From NCBI GenBank assembly GCA_947359465.1, contig OX375879.1:92994078-93058077 (forward strand): DNA of 64,000 nt. Reading direction: 5' to 3'. Position numbers and translations under genes: made by a program. The DNA comes from Metellina segmentata. Taxonomy: Eukaryota; Arthropoda; Arachnida; Araneae; Tetragnathidae. Under the pieces are notes generated by a model. It saw nothing but the letters and a program-made list of their open reading frames with translations, had not been told where the DNA came from and ran no database searches. Shown piece after piece: positions 12,937 to 24,625 of this stretch (its first letter is position 1; every line of letters begins with the position of its first letter).

Positions 12937-13399
12937 AAAAGTAAATTAGAATAAAATGGAATATACAAACCGATCATGATGCTATGGGTCGAATCGAGAA
13001 GGATTTTAAAAGCGGGCCTCATGTATTAGTATTAGTTTCAAGATAAAGGAAAGTGACATGGTGATGATCTTACAATACATAATTTCTTAGGATAGATTGT
13101 TTACTAACCATAACTCAGAACAATATCCAATTTCTTAAGAGAGATTATTTATTAAATATAACTTTTAACACAATATATAATTTCTTAGGAGAGATTGTAT
13201 ACTAAACATCAAAGCGACAGGTTATATTTTTGTCATTAGCGATATTTGTAGTGGGGAGTTAGTCCCTCTGTTTCCAAGATATTCTTGTTTATAAATTATC
13301 CTCCAATTTTCAGTTATTTTGGTTCATATTCAAAAATGTTCTCACAAATGTGCTTCCTAAAATATTAAGCACTTTTTTGACAAAATTTCAAAATTTTGT
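12937..13399. other. AT-rich flank, nothing recognised
   Basis: Short local repeats occur, such as 'atttcttaggagagattgt' variants at about 13080-13205 (roughly 55-bp spacing, three degenerate copies). No gene is seen. Confidence 0.4.
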
Positions 13400-13842
13400 T
13401 TCCATTTTTGATCGTCCGTCATTGTTTTCGGTACCCATCGCGAACACAAATTTTTGTGTTCGCGATGGGTACATTCGAACATTTTGTAGTGCAAATGTTC
13501 ATTCACAGTTTTGTGTGATAAAAATCGTGAAATGTTTCGAAAATGCATTGACAAATCAGAAATCGTGAATCGCCTATTGGAACGAATTTTGTCGTTGATG
13601 CAGCGCACCAATTCTTCGGTGATCAACGACGGGCGTCCACTGCGCTCCTCGTTGTGGACATTTTCACATCCTTTGTTAAACATCCTAACCCACTTTTGCA
13701 ACATACCTTCACCCATCGCATTCACTCAGAAAGTTTCACTTATCTGACGATAAATTTCACAAGGTCGAACATTTCTCGCATTCAAAAACTTGATAACGGC
13801 TCTTATTTCACAGCTGGCGGACAGATCGATTGTTTTAAACAT
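13400..13842 (-). pseudogene. mariner transposase, N-terminal fragment, broken
   Basis: Starting at the ATG complementary to 13840-13842, the frame reads MFKTIDLSASCEIRAVIK, the helix-turn-helix end of mariner transposases widespread in arthropods. It hits a TGA (13726-13728) at codon 39, resumes with 'MGEGMLQKWVRMFNKG', 'HNEERSGRPS' and 'RRFTISDLS', and ends after 'CSRWVPKTMTDD'. An extra stretch just before 'CSRWVPK' comes from a palindromic duplication (13431-13472). The catalytic D,D34D region is absent. In life the domain binds the element's ends, but this copy cannot function. Confidence 0.88.
13431..13472. repeat. perfect palindrome, 20-bp arms, 2-nt loop
   Basis: gtacccatcgcgaacacaaa (13431-13450) is followed by tt and its exact reverse complement (13453-13472). 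It lies inside the mariner transposase fragment. Comparison with the expected protein suggests that the arm farther from the start codon belongs to the original gene and that the other arm is an inverted copy inserted next to it. Confidence 0.95.
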
Positions 13843-14006
13843 GATTACCGACAAATAATGACTCCAAATGTTAACGTAAACAAACAAAATGTCTAGGCTA
13901 ATTCGTTCTCGAGTTGAAGGATGTAACTACGCATGCACGACCTTTGTGCTGTCATATGCACGGGAGATAAGCGCAAAAGGTACTTACTTTATGGACCAGC
14001 TTTGTA

Positions 14007-14569
14007 AATATTCTCATTTCAAGAATTCTCATTTCATGTTGAGTTATTTTTCCTCATAGCTGCAAGTCAGATTATTTGAGATAGTTTTTATATACGCGAT
14101 TGACGATAGCAAATAATCTCGACCTCAGGATTTCATAACACTTCTCTGTTTCTACCACAGCATCGAAAACACTTTTCAAAGTTGCTGACAGGATGTTGGC
14201 CATTAGTCGTTCTTTATACTGGTTGCTGTGAGTGATGAGGGAATTGAGAAGCCACTTTATTCTTGCTGACACAGTGCTGTGTTTACCTGTCAAAAACGCG
14301 CTGCTTTAGCAGAAGTTGTATGAACAGGGTGTAGACTGAATAAAAAATTTTGCGGGATAAATTCTTATTGCAAAGATTTGACTGACCACCTAAAAAATGT
14401 TCCGTTTTTCAAAATTTTACATCGTAATGACGGAATTGAGGTCCAATTTCTCGAATTCAGGCATTTATACTTTTTTTCTTTTCAGCCTGAAATCGTTCCA
14501 GCTAAAGAGGTTGCCGTGACAACATTTATTGACCTTGATTTATATGCTGTGCTGTTATATAAGTACAGA
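14007..14569. other. unassigned stretch
   Basis: Short ORFs of 73-76 codons lie on both strands and none is recognisable. No repeat was identified. Confidence 0.4.
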
Positions 14570-14926
14570 CATGTCTGTGGTAAACCGTTTGGAAGAGTAG
14601 CATATTAGACAACGCAGGGTTCCGAGTTCAATCCAACCAAAGAAAGTCGTGTACGTGAGGGCTGGTGTACGTTAGATCTGTCGTGGCCTAAAATGTCTTC
14701 ACGTTGGAATGTTGGAGAAGTTTGGAGATTTTAACTCAGGTGTTGTCCTCGACATTTAACAGTGGTTCAAAATGATGAGGTGTTATATAACTATATACCT
14801 CTTTTTAACTACATACCTATTACCTAAGCAAACAGAGAATTATTGTAATGTCCTTACTCTACAAAGTCACAATAGCCCGTTATGTTGCTTCGTAGTGGCG
14901 TTAATTACTTACCAACCAACCTCATT
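14570..14926 (+). mobile_element. SINE1b, diverged and interrupted
   Basis: A head like that of the second subfamily (ttggaagagtagcatattag, then 'gagttcaatcc' as a decayed B box) leads into 'ctggtgtacgttagatctgt' and 'gtggttcaaaatgatgaggt'. About 110 bp of foreign or rearranged sequence then precedes the 3' part (agcccgttatgttgcttcg) and a 'ttaccaaccaacc' tail. Many substitutions suggest an old copy. Confidence 0.7.
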
Positions 14927-15234
14927 CACAAAAAGTAATTGGTGGAAAGGAACACTGGCGAAATCCTGTATCCTCAAAAGATCCGACATAACTGAGAATT
15001 TGGCAACATTCTTGTCGCTTCCATGAAAATTTACACCGATTAAAGATAGGCATCAACAACTTTCCCGGAGAACGCACATCGTCAACAAGGGTTTTACACT
15101 AACCTAAACAATTTACTCTTGTAGAAAGCATTAGAACTTCCAAATGGTGTCAAACATTAAAAGCAAACAATCGAGTTTCCGTCTAAGTAGCCACTGTCCC
15201 CGTGTTTGCCTTAGGGTAATCTGTCAGAATCAGC

Positions 15235-15510
15235 GATCTTCTGAGGAAATTGGCAATGGTCCAGTATAAAACCCAAAGGGAGAGATCCGTTGGCAACCCC
15301 GCGAATTTTTTGAACTACGGTCAGATGACCAGGTCACACCTTAGCTGGCACTCCACTCTCCAAACTTCCACACCATGAAAACGTGAGGGCTTTTGAGGCC
15401 ACTGCAGAATTAACGTGCACCGATCCCCACATACACGACGGTCTGTGACTGGATTCGAACTCGTAACCCTCCGGTTGCTACTCCGTTATTCTTACAACCG
15501 GGTTAATGCG
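15235..15510 (-). mobile_element. SINE1b, nearly complete, old
   Basis: In reverse orientation it shows the body ('ttgaactacggtcagatgac', 'ctccaaacttccacacc'), then 'cacacgacggtctg'-type sequence and a head with 'gattcgaactcgtaacc' (B-box complement) and 'ccgttattcttacaaccgg' (A-box side). The 3' tail is lost or unrecognisable. Confidence 0.75.
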
Positions 15511-15737
15511 ACAGTAACATAGTTATGACAAAAGAATGAATCCTAATGTGGGACAAAAAATGATTAGTTAAAGCTATTATCCATCCAATATGATTACAAA
15601 CATTAATCTTCTTTCTCCCCAGGTCCATTCGCAAGTCCACGTAACTTACTCTTCTGAGATTTTACGACAGCGATCCCACCCTCATACCTTATCCACTTCA
15701 TTAGAAGGTCGATGAAACTAATGCAATAAGTATTGAA

Positions 15738-16205
15738 TTAACGTTGTACTAGAGCTATTAGCGACTGTCCTCGATCAATCCCTATAGGACAGGTCCAAGT
15801 ACAACCCCCGTAACTTTATACCATGGTCATGTGTCGAAAGGTAATTGTGAGAAAGAGCTTTTCATTTGGTCATTTTGCAGTCTCCGAAGGCCTGCTTGGT
15901 TTTAATATGTCGCTCTACGGTCACGTTTGGCACCATGAGGCTTTACCAGAAAAACAAAATATTTTTACACGAGCAAGTACTTTCCACGTAAAGCGAATAT
16001 CAAAATCAAGAAACGGAAGAAAGTTCTTGCCGATTAGAAAAGACCCGAGGACAACACCTCGCCATTTTGAAACACGGTTAGATGACGAGGTCAACACCTG
16101 TGCTGGCACATCACTCTCTATACTTCCACACAACGCCAACGTGAGGATTTCTGAGGTTTGGACAGATTTAACGTACACTAACCCCCACGCACACGAAGAT
16201 CGTTT
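15738..16205 (-). mobile_element. SINE1 pieces, split
   Basis: A 3' portion (15738-15840: 'acgttgtactagag', 'gtcctcgatcaatcc', 'taccatggtcatgtg') and a central portion (16035-16205: 'cgaggacaacacctcgcc', 'agatgacgaggtcaacacc', 'cacacgaagatcg') lie in the same orientation, separated by about 195 bp. This may be one copy with an insertion or two adjacent copies. A 162-codon ORF on the plus strand (15823-16311) runs antisense through these pieces and is not a gene. Confidence 0.65.
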
Positions 16206-16320
16206 AGATGGATCAAGAAATATGGGTTTACATGGTTTAAATTTTAATATTGAGGCTTCACCGAGGGTTACTGTACACCATTACGAGTTATGTGAATACC
16301 AGATGGAATGAATACCTCAA

Positions 16321-17194
16321 AAGGGGCTAGGACCCAAAAAACCTTCAAAAATTCCTTTTTTGTTTTATATTCTCAAAAAATTTGAAATTTAATTATCTCT
16401 TGTTTGACACCAATTTTATGATGATATCTTGAGTAGAACCGACGTTATAAACAAAAGAACGTTTTTATAGCTGTCAAAGTTTTAAGACGAAAAATATGTC
16501 GACTTATCCGAAAAACTGATAACAAAAGTACAATTACATACAAATTGTACCGTAGAAAGGTACTATTAGCCAAAATAAACCTTAATCAAAGGTCTGAAGA
16601 CATTAACGGATTTACTTACGTACTCGGAGTGAAAAATCCATCAGGTACTAAAATTTCACCTTTTGTAACTGATTTTCATTAATGAAACTTTAAGGTGATT
16701 TTTTCCATGATGGATTTTTCACACTTTTCCCAACTTTAAAATCATATAACTCAAAATCTATTCAAGATAATTGCATGAAATTTCGTTTGTATATTCTTCA
16801 TACATATGTAAGTGATTGTCTTCAGCAATTTAAAAAATTATTGATCTGTTATAAAATCTAAGTGTTTTTATAAATTAAAAAAAAATGCTCATTTTTAATT
16901 AAAAATTTTTTAATATTTTTTTATATGCATGTATTAAAAAACTGTGAAGACAAATTTTTAGTTACAATATCTGCTTCTAGAAAATGTAAATATTGTGTAT
17001 TTTCCTAAATAATTTCTCAAGTAATATCAAAAATAAAAACAGTCACTTTTTTGAAAATTTAAAAATTTTTTGAACTGATGTTTAGTTAATTTTTTATAAT
17101 TTTCTATTTGTAAATTAGGTACTATGTCTTCATTAAAAATTTCAAAGCAATATCTTTATTAGCAAAAAAAAAAAATTGTGTCCCGGTCCCCCTT
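16321..17194. mobile_element. diverged MITE related to the TTAA element at 30282
   Basis: The ends form imperfect inverted repeats (aaggggctaggaccca at the left, complement of aagggggaccgggacaca at the right). The right one closely matches the terminus of the element at 30282-30990 (ggggtccgg.acaca). Flanks are tcaa and ttgt, so the expected TTAA duplication has decayed or the boundary is shifted. The interior is AT-rich and non-coding. Confidence 0.6.
16629..16722. repeat. long hairpin inside the MITE
   Basis: gtgaaaaatccatca at 16629 and its complement ending at 16722 begin arms of about 31-34 bp, with mismatches mainly in the middle, around a loop of about 30 nt. It may be a smaller nested MITE or a secondary structure of the host element. 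Confidence 0.7.
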
Positions 17195-18000
17195 GTACCA
17201 CAAACAGTATGGAAATAGGGATAGTGGAACGCTTAAATGCTTTGAGCTGCGTAAATTGTTTTGACGTCAATTATTGTCACTTCTTTGACTGACCCCCCCC
17301 CCCTGATTCCAACCCCTTTCAAATTTAAAATTATTACGGTTCTGAATGAGTTTGCATTTTAATATTATTTTCTCTACTTGATAAACTGTTTTAGTATTTG
17401 GCAATGCACTTATTTCTTTGTTTTGCCATAAAGCTCAATCACGGCATTTTAACGATGCATTTAATAAAAACTATCCAGGTTTACAAAGATTGATTAATAA
17501 GTGTCAATGATTTGATAAGCACATCTCAAACGGTAATAAAGCGTGATGGTAAATCGGTCTAAGGCATCCATCGCAATTGAAAACCGATTGATTATTCGAT
17601 TAGGTTCTATTAAGTGACTCTACATCTCAGATCAACCCATTAATAACTACTACCGCATAACCTAACGATCATCGCGAGCGTGTGACTCTAACTTATTGAA
17701 ATATACCTTTGAATTTTGCGATGACATTCTCTAATAGCTGCATTCATCACAACTATTAAAGCATTTAGTTTAATCTGTTGAACCAATTAACACCTATAAT
17801 CTGATCGAGTACATACAAATTCAATGATGTTTTTTTCTCATTCGTTCAGATTTACATTTAACTTTAAAATTAAGGTTTTGTTGGGGAGCCTGTTGAAACC
17901 AGATATTTTCACAACTCATTAATGCAGTGTTGTACAACAGTGTAACAGGTTAAAGGCCTAAATCGAAACTAAGTATTAGATAGTACACTATTGTGTCTTT
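17195..18000. other. AT-rich stretch, nothing recognised
   Basis: One C-run (about 17287-17296) and otherwise unremarkable AT-rich sequence without coding motifs. Confidence 0.45.
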
Positions 18001-18504
18001 CGCATACTATAAAACATGCGCTATAGAATCTATAGTAAACTAATTAGAACACACACACAGTGCAATATCAATATTATACTATCACTATACAACACTATAC
18101 TATCTATAGTACAATATGAAATAAATGCAAACTCTTCTCCCTCTATCATTTTTATGTTCATTCTACTTCAATATTTATAGTACACAAGTGTAGCATTTGT
18201 AAAATAACGTACTATCCAGAGTACACAACTGTAGTATTCATAGTACATGACTATAGTTTCTATAATACACTGTACTATCTAAAGTACATAACTGTAATAC
18301 ATGTAAAATACTACACTATCAATAGTACCACCATAGTATCTTAGTATAATGTAAAACACGCAATATAGAGTATCTATAGAACACCAATATAGTATCTGTA
18401 GTATAAAGCACTATACTTCCGATAATACGCTATAAAACCTTATACTAGCGATCTACAGTACACTATAATATACAGTTCTATCTATAATACATTATAAAAC
18501 ACAC
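18001..18504. repeat. degenerate 'actatagtac' low-complexity tract
   Basis: Dozens of short variants of 'tatagtacac', 'actatctatagtac' and 'taaaacact' occur without a fixed period. It grades into the ordered 34-bp array on its right. Confidence 0.7.
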
Positions 18505-18645
18505 TATAGTATGTACAATATAACAGTATAAAACTTACTATAGAATGTACAGTATAACAGTATAAAACTTACTAAAGTATGTACAGTATAACAGTATAAA
18601 ACTTACTATAGTGTGTACAGTATAACAGTATAAAACTTACTATTG
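18505..18645. repeat. 34-bp tandem repeat, about 4 copies
   Basis: 'taacagtataaaacttacta' recurs at about 18521, 18555, 18589 and 18623, a constant 34-bp step. One further copy lies apart at about 19158. Confidence 0.9.
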
Positions 18646-18750
18646 TATCTAAAGTATTCTATAAAGCATCATTATTGTATAAATGTTTTTTTTTCTTCCT
18701 TGAGTTATAGCAGATTTGTTAAAGACAATTTTCTCTAGATTCATGCTTCA
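18646..18750. repeat. duplicated block, copy A (copy B 19150-19310)
   Basis: Both blocks hold a 'gtataa' start, then 'tttttcttccNtgagttata', then 'gttaa.gacaattttctNNagattcat'. The 16-bp array lies between them, so a roughly 550-bp unit seems to have been duplicated and then filled by array growth. Confidence 0.65.
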
Positions 18751-18779
18751 CACAATACTACCTTTGACACACTGTAAAA

Positions 18780-19090
18780 CATATTATACTACTATCATAT
18801 ACTATCTATCATATCATACTACTATCATATACTATCAGTCATATTATACTACTATCACATACTATCAATCATATTATACTACTATATATCATATTATACT
18901 ACTATCAATCATATTATACTACTATATATCATATTATACTACTATCAATCATATTATACTACTATCATATCATATTACTATCATATTATTCTACTATCAT
19001 ATTATACTACTATCATATTATACTACTATCATATTATACTACTATCATATTATACTACTATCATATTATACTACTATCATATACTATCTT
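18780..19090. repeat. 16-bp tandem repeat (atcatattatactact)
   Basis: About 19 copies with variants. It is open in one frame for 140 codons, which gives a spurious Tyr/Thr/Ile-rich ORF. Confidence 0.9.
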
Positions 19091-19149
19091 TATCTACACT
19101 ACACAATAAAACACAGTACTATCTATAGCACATTATAAAGCATCCTATA

Positions 19150-19310
19150 AAATATACCGTACAACAGTATAAAACTTACTTTTTTTATAGTATATCTATT
19201 ACATACATACTATACACTCAAGTATCGCAATTGTATAATTGGGTATTTTTCTTCCATGAGTTATACACAGTTGTTAAGACAATTTTCTGGAGATTCATTC
19301 TATTCAGAAC
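19150..19310. repeat. duplicated block, copy B
   Basis: The partner of 18646-18750, including an extra 34-bp unit near 19158. The divergence suggests it is older than the arrays. Confidence 0.6.
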
Positions 19311-20700
19311 CCCCTCCTCTCCACTAAAAAGAGAGGATGAACGAGTGATTAAAGATTAAAGAAAGAAATTATTACTTTAAGAAACTGAGAAATTAGAGCG
19401 CCAAGTTGTGTTTTGATTGTAATAATAGCTTGGACAGATTGGACTCAAGGCTTTCGATATCCCAAATACTATTTTCTTCTGAGTTACACTAAGCCTATGT
19501 GTATGATTAGCAAACCAATTCAAAAGGCTAAGTATCAGTTTCTCTAAACAATTTGCAGATTTTCACGAAGATGCACATATTATATATTCATGTGAACGTC
19601 AATACCATTTAATATTCATGTGGCGAAATATGGATTACATTCAGAACTTTTTCAAAAACTAAGTATCGATCTCTGAATATTTTGTGGTATGTGGCATGTC
19701 ATGTTAGCGCACCCGAATCAATTAACATTTTTTTCTTATACTAGGGAGCTCCGCCCCTGCTAGCTTACACTAGCCAACCTAAAAAAAAGTAACGAAAATG
19801 TCCCGATTTTTCCCGAATATCAAAAAAATATTATCAGGAACCAAATTGAAATTTCTAAAAACACTCGACGAGCTACAAAAATTTACGTTTAGAGACTCCA
19901 AAAAAATCACGACTGAAGACTGAAAATTTGTATGTCTTTGCTCACTCGCGTTAGAAATTTCGCTTTTTTAATTTTGACACTTAATAAACCCTAAACTAAG
20001 CCGCATCGGAATTTTCTTTTCAAAATTGTCCAGGGAATACGATGAAGAACCAACCATGTTAATTTCGTATTTTTCTGATCCGTACTTTCTCGGGAAACCG
20101 TCTAAGAATCGAGCTAAACAACACAGTTTTCAATCCTGCAACAACGGCGGTTGTGACATTTTTTTTATTACAGATGTAATATTCTTTATAATTATATAAT
20201 TTCTTAATATATTATGTGTAATATTCACCCTAAAAAAACTCCATTTAGTCGTTCTTAAACTGCCGCATACGTAATCGAATTTTTTTAGACATTCACATTA
20301 AAATTGAGTAATGCCCATTCAAAGATAATACCTGATATTCACAATGACTATGTACGTAAAAATGCCATGGACCTATTTTAAGAAAATTCTCACAAGCGTA
20401 TTTAAATCGTATTAGGCATTCTTACTGTTTTAGGAATGAGAACCCCTTAAGATTTCGAAACAACGGGAAACCTTTAAAAGCTAATGGTTCCGAAAGTTAT
20501 TTGCAAAGTAGTCTTGCCCCAACCTCTTTCCCATGTTCATTAACCTCTCGTCTAAGATTTCGGACTCTGAAATCTTCTGAAACGAAATTACATCTGATTA
20601 TCCACCAACGCGATGGGACTCGTTCGACGCGTTTTTAATTCGATTTCGATTACATTCGACGCGAGGGCGTTCTCCAATGGAAGCACAGTCGAATAATGGA
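19311..20700. other. unassigned, AT-rich
   Basis: No ORF or terminal repeats. A short GC-rich motif, 'gggagctccgcccctgctag' at 19746-19765, stands out from its surroundings but has no partner in the window. Confidence 0.4.
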
Positions 20701-20990
20701 AGCATCGGCATGGGGTTCCAATAATACCTCCGAGCGTAAGATTGTAGAAGAGGTTTGAAATCTAAAGAACTTTTAGATTGGTCCATATAAATCGAGAGCA
20801 TTCACTGCTTACTAAACAACGACAAATACATCCCAACAATTAGATAAGTTAAAATGGTTTACATTGGATTCCAAAAATATCTGAGGGAAGATTCTAGAAC
20901 AGGTTTGCAATTGGAGGAACTTTCACTTTGATACTCCATATAAAGCGATAGAATTAACCCACCAATCGGTAACAAGTACATCAAATCTAA
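20700..20990. repeat. about 150-bp direct repeat, 2 diverged copies
   Basis: Copy 1 (about 20703-20830) and copy 2 (about 20852-20990) share in order 'ggRttccaaNaata', 'gattNtagaaNaggtttg', 'aactttNa', 'tccatataaaNcga' and 'acaaNtacatc'. No tRNA-like head is present, so it is not SINE1. Confidence 0.7.
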
Positions 20991-21034
20991 TTTTGCTTGT
21001 GACGAGATATCTCGTCATCAAGATATTTCATCTC

Positions 21035-21160
21035 ATTTGTTGGTCTCGTCGTGTGACCGTGGTTCAAAATTAGGAGGCGATGTCCTTGGATCTTTCCTTC
21101 AGGGATTGATCCTGCGCTCTTTGTTGCTCCAGTGCGACGTTAATTAGCTACCTACAATTA
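21035..21160 (+). mobile_element. SINE1 3' fragment
   Basis: It begins within the body ('tctcgtcgtgtgaccgtggt') and runs through 'gtccttggatctttcc' to 'gctccagtgcgacgttaatt' and a 'ctacctac' tail. The 5' truncation is typical of retroposed copies. Confidence 0.8.
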
Positions 21161-21267
21161 AGATACTGTTTTTTTATGATGACGTATCAAGACCTGGTCA
21201 ACCTTCTTAAAATGACGATATATTTCGTATATCAAGATAGGGTCAGTTTTGCTAATGGCTAGTTACC

Positions 21268-21412
21268 TCGTGAAGGGTTAACTACTTACCAACCACCAGA
21301 AGGGTTAACTACTTATCAAACATGAAAAGGGTTAACTACTTTCACGATGGTCTTTGGTTGGACCTAGTTTGGAACTCGTAACCCTTTTGTTTACCGATTA
21401 TAGGGTAGGAAT
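21268..21412 (-). mobile_element. SINE1b head remnant beside a 28-bp triplicate
   Basis: At 21345-21412 'ggtctttggttggacc' and 'ggaactcgtaaccctt' match the reversed 1b head. Immediately left, 'agggttaactacttaYcaa' occurs three times (21274, about 21303, about 21329), a short tandem repeat. Confidence 0.55.
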
Positions 21413-22400
21413 AATAATTTATAAGTAGACAAATATTACAATAAATAAGACTATATACGTATAAAGAGTATAATAAATAAGAGTATAATAAATAAGAGTA
21501 TATATATAAAGAGTATAATAAATAAGAGTATAATAAATAAGGTATAATAAATAAGGTATAATAAATAAGAGTATATATAAAGAGTATAATAAATAAGAGT
21601 ATATATAAAGAGTATAATAAATAAGAGTATATATATATATATATATAAAGAGTATAATAAATAAGAGTATATATATATATATATAAAGAGTATAATAAAT
21701 AAGAGTATAATAAATAAGGTATAATAAATAAGAGTATAATAAATAAGGTATAATAAATAAGAGTATATATAAAGAGTATAACAAATAAGATTATATGTAA
21801 AGAGTAAAATAAATTAGAGTATATATAAAGAGTATACATAAAGAGTATAATAAATAAGAGTATATGTATAGAGTACAATAAATAAGAGTATATGTAAAGA
21901 ATATAATAAATAAGAGTACATATAAAGAGTATAATAAATAAGAATATAATAAATAAGAATACATATAAAGAGTATAATAAATAAGAGTACATATAAAGAG
22001 TATAATAAATAAGAGCATATATATAAAGAGTATAATAAATAAGAGTATATATATAAAGAGTATAATAGATAAGAGTGTATAGTAAATAATAGTATAAATA
22101 AAGAGTATAATAAATAAGAGTATATATAAAGATTATAATAAATAAGAGTATATATAAAGATTATAATAAATAAGAGTATAGTAAATAAGAGTATATATAA
22201 AGAGTATTATAAATAAGAGTATATATAAAGAATATAATAAATAAGAGTATATGTAAAGAGTATAATAGATAAGAGTGTATAGAAAGAGTATAGTAAATAA
22301 TAGTATAAATAAAGAGTATACTAAATATTATAATAAATAAGAGTATATATAAATAGTATACTAACTATTACAATAAATAAGAGAAAATAAATAAATAAGA
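21413..22400. repeat. AT-rich tandem array (agtataataaataag)
   Basis: About 1 kb of variable units built from 'agagtataataaataag' and 'agtatatataa', plus two (TA)n expansions near 21627-21648 and 21671-21684. The minus strand is open for up to 216 codons (21342-21992), which is only a translation of the array. Confidence 0.95.
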
Positions 22401-23443
22401 GTATATTCAATGCTTTTATTAAAAGAGTGAAAAAAATGAACAGTTCGTATGGTGAGCCGACAATAGTATATTCGTTCCAGTGGTCAACCTCCTTTAAATC
22501 CGTTACTGGGTAATAGGGCTGAAAAAATGCACGAGAAACGCTCGCACGCATCACCATTTTCGAAAATTCTCATTTCAGGTGTTTGAGCACGTAAGAGCTG
22601 TATTGGAATTTTTCCCGTTGACGTTCCCATATGAATACCGATAGGATTGGAATCACTGGAAAAATTCCAAATTTCCCCCGTCAGAAGTCAGCATACTTAA
22701 AGGGAAGCCTGGAATTCCCCCAAAACCCCGAATCCCTCGAATCCGATAGCATTCGAAACTTCAGTGAACCTCATATCCGTTCGTTATTTTGGAGGCGAGC
22801 CAAAGTTTTTCTATTCCAGGCGTAAGGGGGGAAACACATAGGTGGCGAAATGAAGTTAAAAAATCGTATAATTATGCCTCCTTTTTCGTGGCTTGGGTTT
22901 CCTAAACACCTGGTCATTAATTCAGGCGAGAATGAGGAATGGGGAGAAAAAACTAAACCCATTTTGCATTCTCCCTCATAAGAAGTTTGGTAATAAAAGA
23001 CTATAAAGACTGGGATGTGGTAATATTCAAATTAGGAAGTTGTGCTTTTGGAGCGGTTCAGGCTACTTGACACTGCTGTGGGCTGTTTCTCTTTTCAAAA
23101 TTTGAAGTCGACTGGTGCCTTATTACATTAGCATGTATGAGGACCCTCCAAGCAAAAAATAACGCTTCGTCAAATACGCATACACGTGAATAAAGGAGTT
23201 AAATGAGATGGTTTTAAAGAAATTTTTGTACCTTAGTCAGACTGCCATAAAAGGCTATGAATAAATTTCAATCCAGTTTCAATGAGTACAGCAGTTATTC
23301 AAAGAACTTATTGATACGAAATTATGCTCGAAATTTCTTCTTACCAATGCAATTAATTTACTTGCATGTAATTTAGGATTGTGAAAATTAAACGCGTTTC
23401 CATCATCACATAAATATGATGTTTGTTTATGAAGTAAATTAAG

Positions 23444-23448
<5 letters not shown>
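22401..23448. other. unassigned stretch, moderate GC
   Basis: No known motif. The part at 22600-22980 is less AT-rich and holds opposing ORFs of about 63 codons that look like chance. Confidence 0.4.

Positions 23449-23479
<31 letters not shown>
23449..23479. repeat. (AG)15 microsatellite
   Basis: An uninterrupted AG dinucleotide run. Confidence 0.98.
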
Positions 23480-23483
<4 letters not shown>

Positions 23484-23839
23484 AAGAAAGAGATGTGTCA
23501 GAGGGACCGAGCGATATCTAATTTGATAGACAATGCGTATAGTAGTGGCCAAGAACAGAGGGACACTACATACCTAAATTGGACACGTACATTTATTTTT
23601 ACAATATAATACAAAGTTCTCTGAAGTCTATAACGAATCTGACTTATTCATGTTCGTTTTCAGAACAGCACTCATCATTTTATATTCTTGATGGTATCAG
23701 ATCACCGGCACTGTCATACATCGATGTTCGTCTACTAGAACGGTAGCAACTAGAACACAAGAACAACTGTTCTTATAACCTGTCGGAAGATCGTTACAAG
23801 ATATATACAGTGAAAAAGAACACGAAAAGGGCAATTTTT
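23480..23839. other. unassigned stretch
   Basis: Nothing recognised. A 100-codon minus-strand ORF (23697-23999) overlaps the next SINE piece and has no domain. Confidence 0.4.
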
Positions 23840-23930
23840 CCATAGATGTTTCCCTTCCGGTTTGATTCTGGACCAATACCATTTCCAATAGCTCGTTGCT
23901 CCAGTGCAACTTATATTCAACTATCTCTAT
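23840..23930 (+). mobile_element. SINE1 3' fragment, decayed
   Basis: 'tttcccttccggtttgattc', then 'ccaatagctcgttgctccag' and 'tgcaactta' follow the SINE1 3' body order with several changes. Confidence 0.55.
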
Positions 23931-24565
23931 CAGCATTGTTTGAAAGGAGAATACTATTACCTCATCATCTGAGCCTCCCCGACTCCGTGGGTATTCCACA
24001 TTATCTGTCGCCTTCGTGACTCAGTAGGTTTACCATATCATCATAAACACTCACAGCTCAGTGGTTTTACCATATAATCAGGAGCTTCTTGGGGCCATAG
24101 ACATGAAATAAAAGTTGACTGAGCAGAACTTCAAAGAGTGGGACCAACATGTTGACTTGTAACCACGTGACTGTACTATGAAAACAAGACATGGATGGCC
24201 AATTTGGCATCTTCTCACCTTGTTTGGCGATATCTCCTCGATTCTCATACGGTTTCACGAAAAAGTACACGTACAAAAATTTCTAGATAACATGATTTAT
24301 TCAAAATTGTACATGTAATAAGATCGCGAAGGTTTTTTACTGATGCGGCTATTAGTTTGGGGTGCATTATGTGTTAAAGTTTAAAAAAAAAGCGAAATCA
24401 CTTGCGAAAGGAGTGTTATTTTGCGAGGCAAACCAAATGAGATTGCATAGCAATCATCGGGGTTTTCGAGCATTAGCAAGCAGGGTGCGAAGCCCTCGCT
24501 GTGACGTCATGGACCAGAAAGTAAAATCAGGATTGTACAAATTACTAAGATAGCTTCGCCGTCGT
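23931..24565. other. unassigned stretch with a CRE palindrome
   Basis: A 30-40 bp near-duplication ('ggttttaccatat.atca') lies at about 24027-24080. TGACGTCA occurs at 24502-24509. No gene is seen; a 63-codon ORF there is not convincing. Confidence 0.4.
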
Positions 24566-24625
24566 TTGCCAATTGCTCTAGCAACTTGCGAGTTGTAGGT
24601 GGCACAAATTCGATTATATAACCTA
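24566..24625 (+). mobile_element. SINE2 head fragment
   Basis: 'ctctagcaacttgcgagttg' followed by 'cacaaattcgattat' matches the head of the second SINE family (compare the reverse complement of 41520-41583). The body is missing. Confidence 0.5.

Larger units (their letters stand above)
13400..14004 (-). mobile_element. mariner element, 3' half deleted
   Basis: The 5' end, read on the minus strand, appears intact: a probable terminal repeat, caaagctggtccataaagta, starts at 14004 next to TA (14005-14006), followed by a leader and the transposase start at 13842. Homology runs out near 13400 and no matching terminal repeat is seen to the left, so the catalytic part and the 3' end are lost. Confidence 0.8.

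Noticed and set aside
15823..16311. 162-codon plus-strand ORF
   Set aside because: It runs antisense through SINE1 fragments and matches no protein family that I know.
18716..19138. 140-codon ORF rich in Tyr, Thr and Ile
   Set aside because: It follows the 16-bp repeat; no coding signature.
19746..19765. Helitron 3' end suggested by a GC-rich motif with ctag
   Set aside because: No convincing terminal hairpin, 5' TC end or second copy in the window.
21342..21992. 216-codon minus-strand ORF, the longest in the window
   Set aside because: It is a translation of an AT-rich tandem array (Tyr/Leu/Ile/Phe only); neighbouring frames are open for the same reason.
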